This document shows positions 1-8,393 of a stretch of DNA of 64,000 nt, piece after piece. Each line of letters begins with the position of its first letter. The stretch's first letter is position 1. The stretch lies in assembly GCF_003977665.1 (NCBI RefSeq), contig NZ_RYYV01000002.1, positions 124,001 through 188,000 on the forward strand, in the 5' to 3' direction. The notes below the pieces were generated by a model, which did no database searches, was not told the origin of the DNA, and was given only the letters and a program-made list of their open reading frames with translations. Position numbers and translations under genes: made by a program. The DNA comes from Dyella choica (lineage in GTDB: Bacteria > Pseudomonadota > Gammaproteobacteria > Xanthomonadales > Rhodanobacteraceae).

Positions 1-871
1 AATACTGAATATCCTTCAGCCGCTCTGCGACATCCACCAGGTTATCCGGCATGGCTCCACGCGCATTCCAAAGGTCGACCTGGAACGCCAGGGTGTCGCG
101 ACGTGGCGAAGCGCGAAGGACTTCCTGCAAGGGAGTGTTCGATACGATCCCACCATCCCAGAAGAACTCGCCGTCGATCTCGACGGGCGCAAAAGCGGGC
201 GGCAGTGCTCCCGAAGCCATGAAGTGCTCCGCACGCAAGCGGGTCCGAGTGGAGTCGAAGTACGAGAAGTTGCCGGTCGCCACATTGACCGCTCCCACCG
301 ACACTCGTATTTCACCGGCGTTGATGCGATCGAAATCGCAAAACCGTTCCAATGTCGCCTTGAGGGGCGACATGTCGTACCAGCTTTTCGCGTTGGACGC
401 GCCACCGAACCAAGGCAGAACACTTGGAAACCGTGGATGAAAAAAGCCGAATTGCCCCTGCATCGCGGCGCTGGACGCTTGAAAAAAAGAGAGCGCCGTG
501 CGCGTGACGTCCGAGCCATGGAACAATGCATGCTCGACGGCATGCGGCAGCGGGGGCGTCATGGCCGGTGCGCAGATGGTCTCCCAAAACTGGCGCAATC
601 GCTTGACGCGCATCTCTGGCGCATTGCCGGCGATGACCGCTGCATTGAGCGCGCCGATGGAGATGCCTGCGATCCAGTTGAGGGGTATCTGCGCCTCCTG
701 CAAACCCTCGAAAACGCCCGCCTGATAGGCGCCAAGCGCCCCGCCGCCTTGAAGCACAAGTGCAACCGTTTCGTAAGGCGGCATGCTTACCCGGTCATCG
801 ACATGCAGTGCTTTGGGCCCGCTTCTACTCCCTTCGTCAGCCTGACGACCGAGCTTTACACGAGGTTTCAT
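1..871 (-). CDS. Patatin-like phospholipase, 3' part cut by window edge
   Basis: Probable serine acyl-hydrolase acting on lipid or polyester substrates. My own translation from the ATG at 871 stays open to base 1. It shows the glycine-rich oxyanion motif GGGALGAY at about residue 42, the nucleophile elbow GISIG with Ser71, and further on the DGG motif carrying the catalytic Asp. The start is supported by a 4-base ATGA overlap with the stop of the upstream 3-hydroxybutyrate dehydrogenase gene, which implies translational coupling. A second Met (VSMPPYE, base 785) is possible but lacks that overlap. Patatins of the DUF3734 type are known next to acetoacetate decarboxylase and hydroxybutyrate dehydrogenase, so a role in releasing or processing hydroxybutyrate-type storage compounds is an inference. 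The C-terminus lies outside the window. Confidence 0.88.
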   Translation of the reverse strand, partial: MKPRVKLGRQADEGSRSGPKALHVDDRVSMPPYETVALVLQGGGALGAYQAGVFEGLQEAQIPLNWIAGISIGALNAAVIAGNAPEMRVKRLRQFWETICAPAMTPPLPHAVEHALFHGSDVTRTALSFFQASSAAMQGQFGFFHPRFPSVLPWFGGASNAKSWYDMSPLKATLERFCDFDRINAGEIRVSVGAVNVATGNFSYFDSTRTRLRAEHFMASGALPPAFAPVEIDGEFFWDGGIVSNTPLQEVLRASPRRDTLAFQVDLWNARGAMPDNLVDVAERLKDIQY

Positions 872-1653
872 TGCATGTGCCAGCCATGGCTGACGATGAA
901 CGATTGGCCGGTTAGCGCGGCTGTCGGAAACTCACACAAGAACACGACCGTCTGCGCCACGTCCTCGACCGTGGTGAAGGTGCCGTCCACTGTATCGCCA
1001 AGCAGCACGTGCTTGACCACTTCCTCTTCAGTCATGCCCAGCTTGGCGGCTTGTTGCGGAATCTGCTTGTCAACGAGCGGCGTGCGCACGAATCCAGGGC
1101 AAACCACATGCGACCTTACGTTATGCTGCGCCCCCTCCTTCGCCAATACGCGCGCAAGCCCCAGCAGCGCATGCTTCGCGGCGACGTAGGCACATTTAAG
1201 CATCGACGCTTCGTGCGAGTGCACAGACCCCATGTAGATCACCACCCCGCCGCGATCACCGGCGTACATGTGCTTCAAGGCCGCCTTGGTGGTCAGGAAC
1301 GCCCCGTCTACGTGAATCGCTTGCATCGTCTTCCAGTCGGAGAACTCGTAAGTGTCGATCGAGCTGACGATCTGGATGCCGGCATTGGACACCAGGATAT
1401 CGATTGGACCGAATTGGGCGGCAATCTTGTCCATGCCATGATTGACTGCGGCCTCGCTGGTGACGTCCATGGCCACGCCCATCGCCCTGCCCCCAAGCTG
1501 CTGGATCTGATCGGCGACCTTCTGCGCCCCTTCCAGATTCAGGTCGGCAATCCCGACGGCGGCGCCCTGCGCTGCCAGCCTCAATGCGATCTCCTTGCCG
1601 ATGCCGCTTGCGGCCCCGGTAACAACGGCGGTCTTGCCCATCAGTGTAGTCAT
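868..1653 (-). CDS. bdhA: 3-hydroxybutyrate dehydrogenase (SDR family)
   Basis: Predicted cytosolic NAD-dependent enzyme interconverting (R)-3-hydroxybutyrate and acetoacetate. The 261-residue product has the SDR cofactor motif TGAASGIG (about residues 12-19), the SNAG motif at 89-92, and the catalytic triad Ser143, Tyr156 and Lys160 in a YVAAK context. The length is typical for BdhA. The frame stays open upstream to 1770, but the start at MTTLMGK is chosen because the glycine motif then sits at the normal position; the extension would overlap the upstream decarboxylase gene. It lies 28 bases downstream of acetoacetate decarboxylase and overlaps the patatin gene by 4 bases. Together the three genes suggest conversion of 3-hydroxybutyrate through acetoacetate to acetone and CO2. 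Another SDR specificity cannot be excluded from sequence alone, but the context argues well for this one. Confidence 0.88.
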   Translation of the reverse strand: MTTLMGKTAVVTGAASGIGKEIALRLAAQGAAVGIADLNLEGAQKVADQIQQLGGRAMGVAMDVTSEAAVNHGMDKIAAQFGPIDILVSNAGIQIVSSIDTYEFSDWKTMQAIHVDGAFLTTKAALKHMYAGDRGGVVIYMGSVHSHEASMLKCAYVAAKHALLGLARVLAKEGAQHNVRSHVVCPGFVRTPLVDKQIPQQAAKLGMTEEEVVKHVLLGDTVDGTFTTVEDVAQTVVFLCEFPTAALTGQSFIVSHGWHMQ

Positions 1654-1681
1654 GCTTTGCTCATCCGAGAAAGAAAAGTGC

Positions 1682-2428
1682 TCAACGCTTGCCTGGAAGG
1701 TAGTCGTGGACGACCTCGCCAAGACCCAAAGTGAGATTTGCGAGCAAATGGCGCGTTTCGACGATTTCAAGTACGGGCAGATCGGCGACTGGCGCGAGTG
1801 CGTGCGGCGAAAGCTGGAGCGAGGCCGGCCCGGTCCAGGCTCCTTTCAAAACGACGTCCTGCGTGTAATAGCGCACGAGCTCGCATACGCGCGGCGAACC
1901 ATCCACATGAGGGATGATCTTCAGAAGATAATTAGGGGCAGCGAGCCTTCGCGCCTGTTCCGCGACGTCGAGTTCCCGATGCTTGTAGCCCATCGTGGCC
2001 GTGGCTATGCGCACGGGGCCGTAATCAAGCGTGCCGACCAACGTATCGGTGTGGACTTCCAACCTTGGCTTGGCGAGCTTTTTGGGGAAGCCCCAGAGTT
2101 CCCGTCCACCCGCAATGGGCGGATGGTCGTCCAGATACATGGCCAGCGTGTAACTACCCGGCTTCCCGTTAAAGCTTACCGGTATGACTTGGCCGCTTTC
2201 CGTGTAGTCGCCAAAGCCGGTGGAGTCCGGCATGCGAATAAATTCATAATGGACAAGGGGGGCGGCGACGGCAAGCGGCTCTGGAACAAGCTCGCGCAAG
2301 CGATCGGGATCGGTGCGATAGGTGATGATGAGATATTCGCGATCGTAGAATTTGTACGGCCCCATGGGGAAGGCGGGGCTTGACATCGGCATGGCGAAGG
2401 CATTCTTTCTTACACGTTCTAGGCTCAT
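1682..2428 (-). CDS. adc: Acetoacetate decarboxylase
   Basis: Decarboxylates acetoacetate to acetone and CO2 through a Schiff base on an active-site lysine. The 248-residue protein carries the family signature [10 protein letters not shown], in which Lys116 (of KK116-117) corresponds to the Schiff-base lysine of the clostridial enzyme. Length is normal for the family. The ATG at 2428 is preceded by GGAG at suitable spacing. It is the first gene of the coupled operon adc, bdhA, patatin on the minus strand. A LysR-type regulator starts 173 bases away on the other strand, so the shared intergenic region 2429-2601 probably carries the operon promoter. Some Adc-superfamily members have other activities, but the hydroxybutyrate dehydrogenase neighbour favours true acetoacetate decarboxylation. 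Confidence 0.92.
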   Translation of the reverse strand: MSLERVRKNAFAMPMSSPAFPMGPYKFYDREYLIITYRTDPDRLRELVPEPLAVAAPLVHYEFIRMPDSTGFGDYTESGQVIPVSFNGKPGSYTLAMYLDDHPPIAGGRELWGFPKKLAKPRLEVHTDTLVGTLDYGPVRIATATMGYKHRELDVAEQARRLAAPNYLLKIIPHVDGSPRVCELVRYYTQDVVLKGAWTGPASLQLSPHALAPVADLPVLEIVETRHLLANLTLGLGEVVHDYLPGKR

Positions 2429-2601
2429 CTAGGCTCCGGTGAAGTAATTCCATGTAAGCTCGCCTCCCATCCCCGGGGCTATCAAGCGCTAGCCGAGCCG
2501 CGACTGAGGCATCCATCGAGCACCTCATTTTAGGTATCGCCATCGCGCTGGACTACGTAGCGCAGCGATGAAACAGTTGTGAATTAAAGGAATAGATAAA
2601 G

Positions 2602-3558
2602 ATGACAAGCATGGGTTCCATCGACCTTCTCAAGGCGGTAAAGACGTTTACCGCGACCTACGAGCTGGCTAGTTTTTCGGCAGCCGGACGACAGCTGGGC
2701 CTGACCCCCGGTGCGATCAGCAAGCAAATCGGCATGCTCGAGTCGTTGCTCGGCTGCCGGCTCTTTCAGCGAACGACGCGCAACCTGTCCGCCACCGAGG
2801 AGGGGCGGCGGCTGTATGCGCTGGTTCATCAACCTGCCCAACAAATCGAGGATGCTTTTGCTGCACTATCGTCCGCCGAGGCGCGAATCAGCGGTGTCGT
2901 CAAGGTCTCGCTGCCCATCGCTTTTACGCGCGTGGCATTGCTTCCGGTGTTGCGAAAATTTCGGGAGCAGTCCCCCCTGGTTACGCTCGATCTTCGTTTC
3001 GAAAACCGGCACGTCGACCTGATTTCAGAAGGCTATGACTGCGCCATCGGCAACCTGCCCGACGTCGATTCAAATATCGTTTCCCGAAACCTTTCACCCT
3101 CGCTGCAAGTGGTATGTGCAGCGCCCTCCTACCTGGAGCGTCATGGCGAGCCGCGCTCCATCGAAGAGCTGGAGCAACATGAGCTCATTGCGTTTCGTTC
3201 GCCCAGTTCGGGAAGAATCCAGGCCTGGAAACTTCAAGCGAAGAGCAAGGAAGTCGTATTCCAACCTCAGCCGCGGCTCATCGTCACCGATACCGAGGCA
3301 CTGGCGGAGCTAGCGGTCGCCGGTTGCGGCATCGTGCTTCTGGGCGCTCATCATGCTTTTCCGCTGATTGATGCCGGCAGGCTCAAGCACGTATTGACGG
3401 AATTCGTGGAACGGCGAAGCGACATTTGCATTTACTACCCAACCCGCAAACACTTGCCGCCGCGCGTCGCGGCGTTTGTGGATTTCGTGATCGAAGAGAT
3501 CAGGCAAAGCGAGATCGTCAAGCGTTCAGAACGCCTGCTTGGCCAGCAAAAGGATTGA
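2602..3558 (+). CDS. LysR-type transcriptional regulator
   Basis: DNA-binding regulator of 318 residues. The N-terminal winged helix-turn-helix (about residues 8-67) has the usual LysR features, including FSAAGRQLGLTPGAISKQI and RLFQRTTR, followed by a periplasmic-binding-protein-like effector domain. An AAAGGAAT Shine-Dalgarno lies upstream of the ATG. It is divergent from the adc-bdhA-patatin operon across a 173-base gap, the classical arrangement in which a LysR protein controls the opposite operon; that is inference. The sequence resembles the CrgA/DsdC-like LysR group commonly found next to single oxidoreductase genes. The gene ends in a region shared with a convergent oxidoreductase and a strong inverted repeat (3585-3610). 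Confidence 0.9.
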   Translation: MTSMGSIDLLKAVKTFTATYELASFSAAGRQLGLTPGAISKQIGMLESLLGCRLFQRTTRNLSATEEGRRLYALVHQPAQQIEDAFAALSSAEARISGVVKVSLPIAFTRVALLPVLRKFREQSPLVTLDLRFENRHVDLISEGYDCAIGNLPDVDSNIVSRNLSPSLQVVCAAPSYLERHGEPRSIEELEQHELIAFRSPSSGRIQAWKLQAKSKEVVFQPQPRLIVTDTEALAELAVAGCGIVLLGAHHAFPLIDAGRLKHVLTEFVERRSDICIYYPTRKHLPPRVAAFVDFVIEEIRQSEIVKRSERLLGQQKD

Positions 3559-3584
3559 TTGAAGGGGCCGAGCTCTGTCCAGGC

Positions 3585-3610
3585 GCTGCGTGACAACCGT
3601 GTCACGCAGC
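3585..3610. terminator. Inverted repeat between convergent genes
   Basis: An 11-bp perfect stem (GCTGCGTGACA paired with TGTCACGCAGC) with a 4-base loop lies between the LysR stop at 3558 and the stop of the convergent oxidoreductase at 3621. There is no clear T-tract on either side, so it may act as a bidirectional hairpin or RNA-stabilising structure rather than a full intrinsic terminator. Confidence 0.6.
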
Positions 3611-3620
3611 CGTCTTCCGA

Positions 3621-4250
3621 TCAGCGACGCAGAAGCTGTGTGCCGATGTTCACTCCAAAGCCCTGTCGGTAGGCGAGCTGAACCATCAGCATGCCAAAAG
3701 GCTCCAGGAAACGTGCGCTGGTCAGCGGGCCGGCATCGACGGGATCGAGTCCCAGTTCACCGATGAGGGTTGCGACCGCGCGCTTGGCTTGGACATCGTC
3801 GCCGCAATAGAACTGCGAGGGTTGCTGCCCGTCGAACCGCAGTTCTCCGGAGCGGAGCTGGTGAGCAAACGGAAACAGGACTTCAACCACCCTGGCGGCC
3901 GGCAGGAGCCGTGCAACTTCTTCCGCGCCAGAGGTTTCCGTACCCAGCAAAAGGCCGCTTAGATCCGGCTTCAAGGGATTGTTGCAACTGATAACGACTT
4001 TGCCGGCGAGTACGGAGGCCACGTCTTTAAGTGCGATGTCGATCGCTGCCCACGGCACCGCAACCAGCACCACATCGCCGAACTGCGCTGCGTCGATCAC
4101 CGTACCCGTGCGTCCACCGGCGGAAACTGCCGCCTCTTCGAGCGCCTTGGGGTCCTGCGTAAAGCTGAACATGATCTGGTGGCCCGCTTGCGACCAGAGC
4201 TTGCCGAGGCAGCCACCCATATTGCCCGCGCCGATGATGCCTATCTTCAT
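3621..4250 (-). CDS. NADPH-dependent F420 reductase-like oxidoreductase
   Basis: Probable NAD(P)-binding oxidoreductase of the coenzyme-F420-dependent NADP reductase superfamily, 209 residues. The N-terminus MKIGIIGAGNMGG is the Rossmann dinucleotide motif GxGxxG, followed by VLVAVPW and NPL segments typical of this family. The start at 4250 is chosen because it begins directly with the Rossmann strand and has AGAAGGA upstream; the longer reading adds ten residues without family character. In bacteria lacking F420 such proteins generally use NADP with an unknown partner, so the substrate cannot be named. It is a single gene convergent with the LysR gene. Confidence 0.82.
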   Translation of the reverse strand: MKIGIIGAGNMGGCLGKLWSQAGHQIMFSFTQDPKALEEAAVSAGGRTGTVIDAAQFGDVVLVAVPWAAIDIALKDVASVLAGKVVISCNNPLKPDLSGLLLGTETSGAEEVARLLPAARVVEVLFPFAHQLRSGELRFDGQQPSQFYCGDDVQAKRAVATLIGELGLDPVDAGPLTSARFLEPFGMLMVQLAYRQGFGVNIGTQLLRR

Positions 4251-4710
4251 GGAGGATCCTTCTTCTGTGCCAGATGCCATCTGAAAAAAACCATGGACTC
4301 GCCGTACCTACCTTGCTGGCCGGCATTGGGCCGGATAGCTTAGTGCGTTACGACTCACTCCAGCTTTGCCTACATGGCACAACAGTTTCCACTCGACACG
4401 TCCTCGAGATCGATGACGTCCGTCTTTGGAATCCACGCCCGATGACTCAAACAAGGTCATCTAGAGTCCAAGAAAGGTGTGCATCCCCTGCCCCGCTTTA
4501 ACTACCTCTGGCCCTTTGACACCGGCGCGACTGCGCTGGAACCCATCAGCGGCCAACGTTGCGCCAGTGACTTCAGGCACTGGATGGTCAACGGCAATCA
4601 CTCCATCTTCCTCCGATTAGCAAGCAAGCCCATGACATTGCAAAGAAGCTCGTCATGCGGGCAACCGCGGGGTCATGGGCTGCTTTCCCACCACCAGGAA
4701 ACGAGTTGTC
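4251..4710. other. Intergenic region without a supported gene
   Basis: About 460 bases separating two divergent oxidoreductase genes. Open frames in it have low-complexity, cysteine- and serine-rich translations with no recognisable domain. It probably holds the two promoters, but I cannot place them confidently. Confidence 0.5.
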
Positions 4711-5475
4711 ATGACGCAAGCCGCTAAACCACTGGCAGGAAAAGTCGCCGTCATCACCGGAAGCGCCCGCAATATGGGGCGTGCCTTCGCCGTGGCGCTG
4801 GCACGCCTCGGTGCCGACATCACCGTGCATCACCACTCCCCGAAGGCCAAAGATGACGCGGAGGAAACGGCGCGTCTTGTCCGGGAACAGGGCGCCCGGT
4901 CCATCATCGTCGAGGGCGACCTCGCCAAACTTGGTGTCGTGCAGACGCTTTTCGGTGCCACCTCCGAAGCATTCGGCCGCGTCGACATCGTCATCAACAA
5001 CGCCGGCGTGGTTATCAAGAAACCGTTTGTCGACATCACGGAAGAGGACTTCGACCGCTCGTTCGGAATCAACGCCAAGGCGGCCTTCTTCGTCATGCAG
5101 GAAGCTGCTCGACGCATTGCCGATAACGGCCGCATCATCAATATGGGCACCACCATACTCGGCGCGACCATTCCCTTCTATTCCGTCTACGCGGGTGCGA
5201 AAGCCGCATTGGAAGATTTCACCCGCTCGCTCGCCAGGGAAATCGGCCCACGCGGCGTCACCGTCAATGTCGTAGCGCCTGGACCGATCGATACAGAGTT
5301 CTATCACGGCGCCGAGACGCCCGAATCGGTGGCGCGCGCCACCGGAGCCAGTGTCGCGGGCCGCCTGGGTCGCGTGAACGACGTGGTGCCGCTGATCGAA
5401 TTCCTCGCCTCCCCTGCCTCGCAATGGGTTACGGCGCAGACACTGTTTATCAACGGAGGCTATCTGGCGCGCTGA
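4711..5475 (+). CDS. SDR family oxidoreductase
   Basis: Classical short-chain dehydrogenase/reductase of about 254 residues. It has the cofactor motif GSARNMGRA near the N-terminus (a variant of TGxxxGxG), the NNAG motif, a catalytic Tyr and Lys in the YAGAK element, and the PGPIDT segment after it. The start at MTQAAKP is chosen because it has AGGAAACGAG upstream and gives normal spacing to the first beta strand; a start at 4675 would add a tail of no family character. The substrate is not predictable. It is a single gene convergent with the DUF4157 toxin-like gene, separated by 163 bases with a palindromic repeat. Confidence 0.88.
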   Translation: MTQAAKPLAGKVAVITGSARNMGRAFAVALARLGADITVHHHSPKAKDDAEETARLVREQGARSIIVEGDLAKLGVVQTLFGATSEAFGRVDIVINNAGVVIKKPFVDITEEDFDRSFGINAKAAFFVMQEAARRIADNGRIINMGTTILGATIPFYSVYAGAKAALEDFTRSLAREIGPRGVTVNVVAPGPIDTEFYHGAETPESVARATGASVAGRLGRVNDVVPLIEFLASPASQWVTAQTLFINGGYLAR

Positions 5476-5578
5476 TGCGAAACGGAAGCTGGGGTCAGAG
5501 TCTTAGCTATCCCCACTTTTTTCTGGCAATCATTTCCGCAAAAAATCAGCGTTATGTTGATGCCGTTTCAACGCGAGT

Positions 5579-5606
5579 CGTCATTCCGGCTTTCGCCGGA
5601 ATGACG
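5579..5606. repeat. REP-like palindrome
   Basis: Perfect 12-bp inverted repeat CGTCATTCCGGC / GCCGGAATGACG around a TTTC loop, located between two convergent genes. The same core (GTCATTCC..GC..GGAATGAC) recurs in the element at 21499-21625. The placement between convergent 3' ends fits repetitive extragenic palindromes. Confidence 0.75.
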
Positions 5607-5638
5607 AGCAAAGGCGTATCCGCAGCGGGATCGCCAAA

Positions 5639-7690
5639 TCACCGTTCAACTCTGTCTATCCGGAAATACCTGCCGTAATGATCGGGAGCTTTTTTGAAAT
5701 CAGCCAAGGACTGGTCGACCACGTGAGGTCCGCTCGGTGTCTCGCAATATGAGATTTTCTGCGTGAGGTTCTGGCGGGTCCCCGCGCTCAAGTTTGCGTC
5801 TGATGACAGCGGCCATAGATTGACGAACTCATCCGGTCCTCCCCAATCGAGGTCTTGAACGTGGTCGGCCTGTAGTCCAGTCCAATCGTATCCGTAACGC
5901 GTCAGCGCGGCGCGGAAGTCGTCCGCTTTGGAGCCGCGTTCGCTCGGCAAGAGTTGCATGATCTTTCCCGGCCGTGGCCAATATTTTGGCGGTACGCCAA
6001 TCGGCTCGCCTAGCGGTAATTTTCTCGGATTACCGGGATCGTCACGGCCGTAGACCTGTCCTTGAAGGGCGATGCGTTTGGGATAATAGTCATCTTCCCG
6101 TACTTTGAACCAGCGCATGGCTATAGGGTCTTCTCGAGTGAGGCCCGTCGCGTCGTCGCATGAATTTTTCTTAGGATCTGAGACTTTTGTTGCAGTGGCC
6201 GCAGCCACCGCTAAAGGAGCGGCTATCTTGGGTGTCGTTGAGGAGGCTGCCGCCAATGCCGGCGCTGCTTTGGCCACCGGCGCCGCTTCTGCCGGCAGCG
6301 GTGGAACCAGGCGCAGCGGCGGGGCGGCTGGCTCAGCCGCAGGTGCGATCTTCAATGCCGTGTTTCCGATTACCGGTTGTGTGCCCGATGTAGCTGCAGA
6401 GGCTCTGGCTGCAGTGCTTTCACTACCTTGTGCGCCGCCCTGAATGACCTTCAGTACCGGCCGCGCACGAGAAGCGGTCGCAGTGGCGTCGCCTACAGCC
6501 CCGGTGGCGTCGCCGATCGTCGCAACGGTGTCCGCAGTCGTCCCTCCCACCTTGGCTACGGTGCCGGCACGACCGGCGGCGACCGCGAAAGTAGCGATAA
6601 TGGCGATGATCTGGCCGGTCAGCTCGCCAATCATCGCGCTCTGACGTTCGCTGGAGGCTTTTTTGAAATCCTCCAACCAGCTTGTGACTAATTTTTGGAC
6701 CGCCGCCGGTAGATTTTTTATGGCATTGAGAAAAGCCTTCAAGTCGCTGCTTGCAGCGTCGAAGTCGGTGAAAATGCCAGCAATAAGGTCATACAAAAAT
6801 TTGATAATGGCATAGACCATGGTAATAAGACCTTCGATCATGCCGACGATACCCTCGGTAAATCCAACTATTATGCCGAGTACCGCCATGACAAGCGTGA
6901 TCAGGATGTCGATTACGTCTATCCCTATGTCGACGATGCCAGCAGCCGTAGATCGCAGGGCTTCGGGTATATATTTGTCGATGAGTCGCATCAGACCGTT
7001 TCGCATACCATCTCGCGCGGAATGGATGCCACCAATCATTTTGTCGTACGCCAAATTTTTTAAGTCGGCGTAGCCCGACCGCTGAAGGCGAAGGGTCGCC
7101 GGCGCTCTTGATGCGATGAGAGCTGTGCTCGCGGATGAGTTCGCCGGTACCGGGCGACCGCTGAGCACAGCGTCGGCGGTGGCGTCCGCGGATTGCTCGT
7201 ACGGGCTGTCATCGGGGTCTACGGTCAGCGGATGAGTTGTACAAGGCATGCTGCTTTGCTGAACAACATGGGCCAGTTCGTGAGCCAATAGACGCTGACC
7301 GGTTGGTCGTTCCGGCGCGTATTGACCGCCACCGAAAACGATGTGATTTCCAACCGTATATGCGTGAGCGCTAACAGCGTGCGCCGAAGCTTGTGCCTCT
7401 GCGTCAGAGTGGACTCTTACCTGGCTAAAGTCCTGCCCAAAGCGAGGTTCCATGAAAGCACGGGTGGTGGCATCCAGCGGTCGCCCAGGCGAATGAAGTA
7501 CGTCGTGAACGATCGGCGGTACAGCTGGAGCAGCGGCGGCGCCTGCACTACGCCGTTGCAATTGGCAGGTGCGGCATGGGCCACCAAAAGAACTGAGATT
7601 GCCGCACTGGCATTTACGCTGTAGGAGGTTGGCGTTGGTGATAGCAGGTCTGTTGCCTTGCGTAACGATATGGCTTCCTCGATGGTTCAT
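5639..7690 (-). CDS. DUF4157 (eCIS core) protein with C-terminal HNH-type nuclease toxin domain
   Basis: Probable modular toxin of 683 residues. Order: a cysteine cluster at about 27-42 (CQC and CRTC); a DUF4157/eCIS core domain at about 64-146 with the zinc-peptidase-like motif HELAH at 137-141; a long amphipathic and hydrophobic middle with alternating Ile/Val/Gly stretches resembling a membrane-inserting region; an Ala/Pro-rich linker; and a C-terminal domain in which DHVQDLDWGG begins at Asp609 and is followed by FVNLWPL and N. The D-H...GG...N-L-x-P-L...N pattern is characteristic of HNH/endonuclease VII-type polymorphic toxin nucleases. The frame remains open to 8173, but the extension has no domain character, and the ATG at 7690 has CTGGAG upstream. 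No contractile-injection-system structural gene or obvious immunity gene lies next to it. Domain assignment is by motif; the cell target is inferred. Confidence 0.8.
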   Translation of the reverse strand: MNHRGSHIVTQGNRPAITNANLLQRKCQCGNLSSFGGPCRTCQLQRRSAGAAAAPAVPPIVHDVLHSPGRPLDATTRAFMEPRFGQDFSQVRVHSDAEAQASAHAVSAHAYTVGNHIVFGGGQYAPERPTGQRLLAHELAHVVQQSSMPCTTHPLTVDPDDSPYEQSADATADAVLSGRPVPANSSASTALIASRAPATLRLQRSGYADLKNLAYDKMIGGIHSARDGMRNGLMRLIDKYIPEALRSTAAGIVDIGIDVIDILITLVMAVLGIIVGFTEGIVGMIEGLITMVYAIIKFLYDLIAGIFTDFDAASSDLKAFLNAIKNLPAAVQKLVTSWLEDFKKASSERQSAMIGELTGQIIAIIATFAVAAGRAGTVAKVGGTTADTVATIGDATGAVGDATATASRARPVLKVIQGGAQGSESTAARASAATSGTQPVIGNTALKIAPAAEPAAPPLRLVPPLPAEAAPVAKAAPALAAASSTTPKIAAPLAVAAATATKVSDPKKNSCDDATGLTREDPIAMRWFKVREDDYYPKRIALQGQVYGRDDPGNPRKLPLGEPIGVPPKYWPRPGKIMQLLPSERGSKADDFRAALTRYGYDWTGLQADHVQDLDWGGPDEFVNLWPLSSDANLSAGTRQNLTQKISYCETPSGPHVVDQSLADFKKAPDHYGRYFRIDRVER

Positions 7691-8393
7691 GGATGAAAGC
7701 TCCAGCTGTCGAGTCCGTATTCGATGGAATGTTCGATGGGAATGAAGACCGCGGGGCACTTCCCAAATAGGGTCTGCGCGAATGGGCGAATGACTCGGCC
7801 ATGGAAAGCAGTCCTGGCACTGGGCGTGTTTAGGCTGCGAAGCAAATTTCAGGCCATCGTCCGGAAGCCATGCAATGCAGGGCGTAGGGCGGTTTTCGGG
7901 GCAAGTAATACCCGACCATGGGTAAAAATCGACCCACTTTGGGATCAAGAGTTGCTGACAGAACCTATTGGCTAGTAGTAAGAAAATGATGGAGCAAGCC
8001 GAACTCAGTGGCGCCACAGGTGCCGTCCATCGTCTTTCGAAGCGAATGCGCAACTTGCCAAATTCAGCCAGCCTGGCGTGAACTCGTTCAACGCCCCAGC
8101 AATGACGCCTTAAGCATTCGGTGCTGTGGATGCATCGCCGAGCGAATCGGAAACGAATAGCGTCTTGACACAAAGATTAAGTGCAAGATAGCGTCCGCTG
8201 CGGCGTCAGTCCCGCAGCTGGGTGAACCCAGGCGATGGGCTTCCAGAGCACCCCGCCTTCCAAAACGCATTGCGCTACGAGGTAGGTCATGGAGCTCGTC
8301 CGGCCTGTTGTGACCGTTACTCCCGTTGCCGGAAACGATGGTCACAACCCCTCGTTTCCAAAACCCAAGAGCGAAGTTCACAGCCGGACTTCC
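7691..8393. other. Intergenic region without a supported gene
   Basis: About 700 bases between the divergent DUF4157 protein and the beta-lactamase-like hydrolase. Several frames are open, but their translations are rich in Cys, Arg and Ser and show no domain. The region could contain promoters or a decayed sequence; I see no repeats, tRNA or obvious hairpin in it. Confidence 0.45.

Noticed and set aside
4588-5424. 278-codon minus-strand frame opposite the SDR gene
   Set aside because: Shadow of the SDR gene with Asp/His-rich translation and no family features.
7691-8173. Upstream extension of the DUF4157 frame
   Set aside because: Cys- and Arg-rich translation without domain character; the ATG at 7690 has a Shine-Dalgarno.
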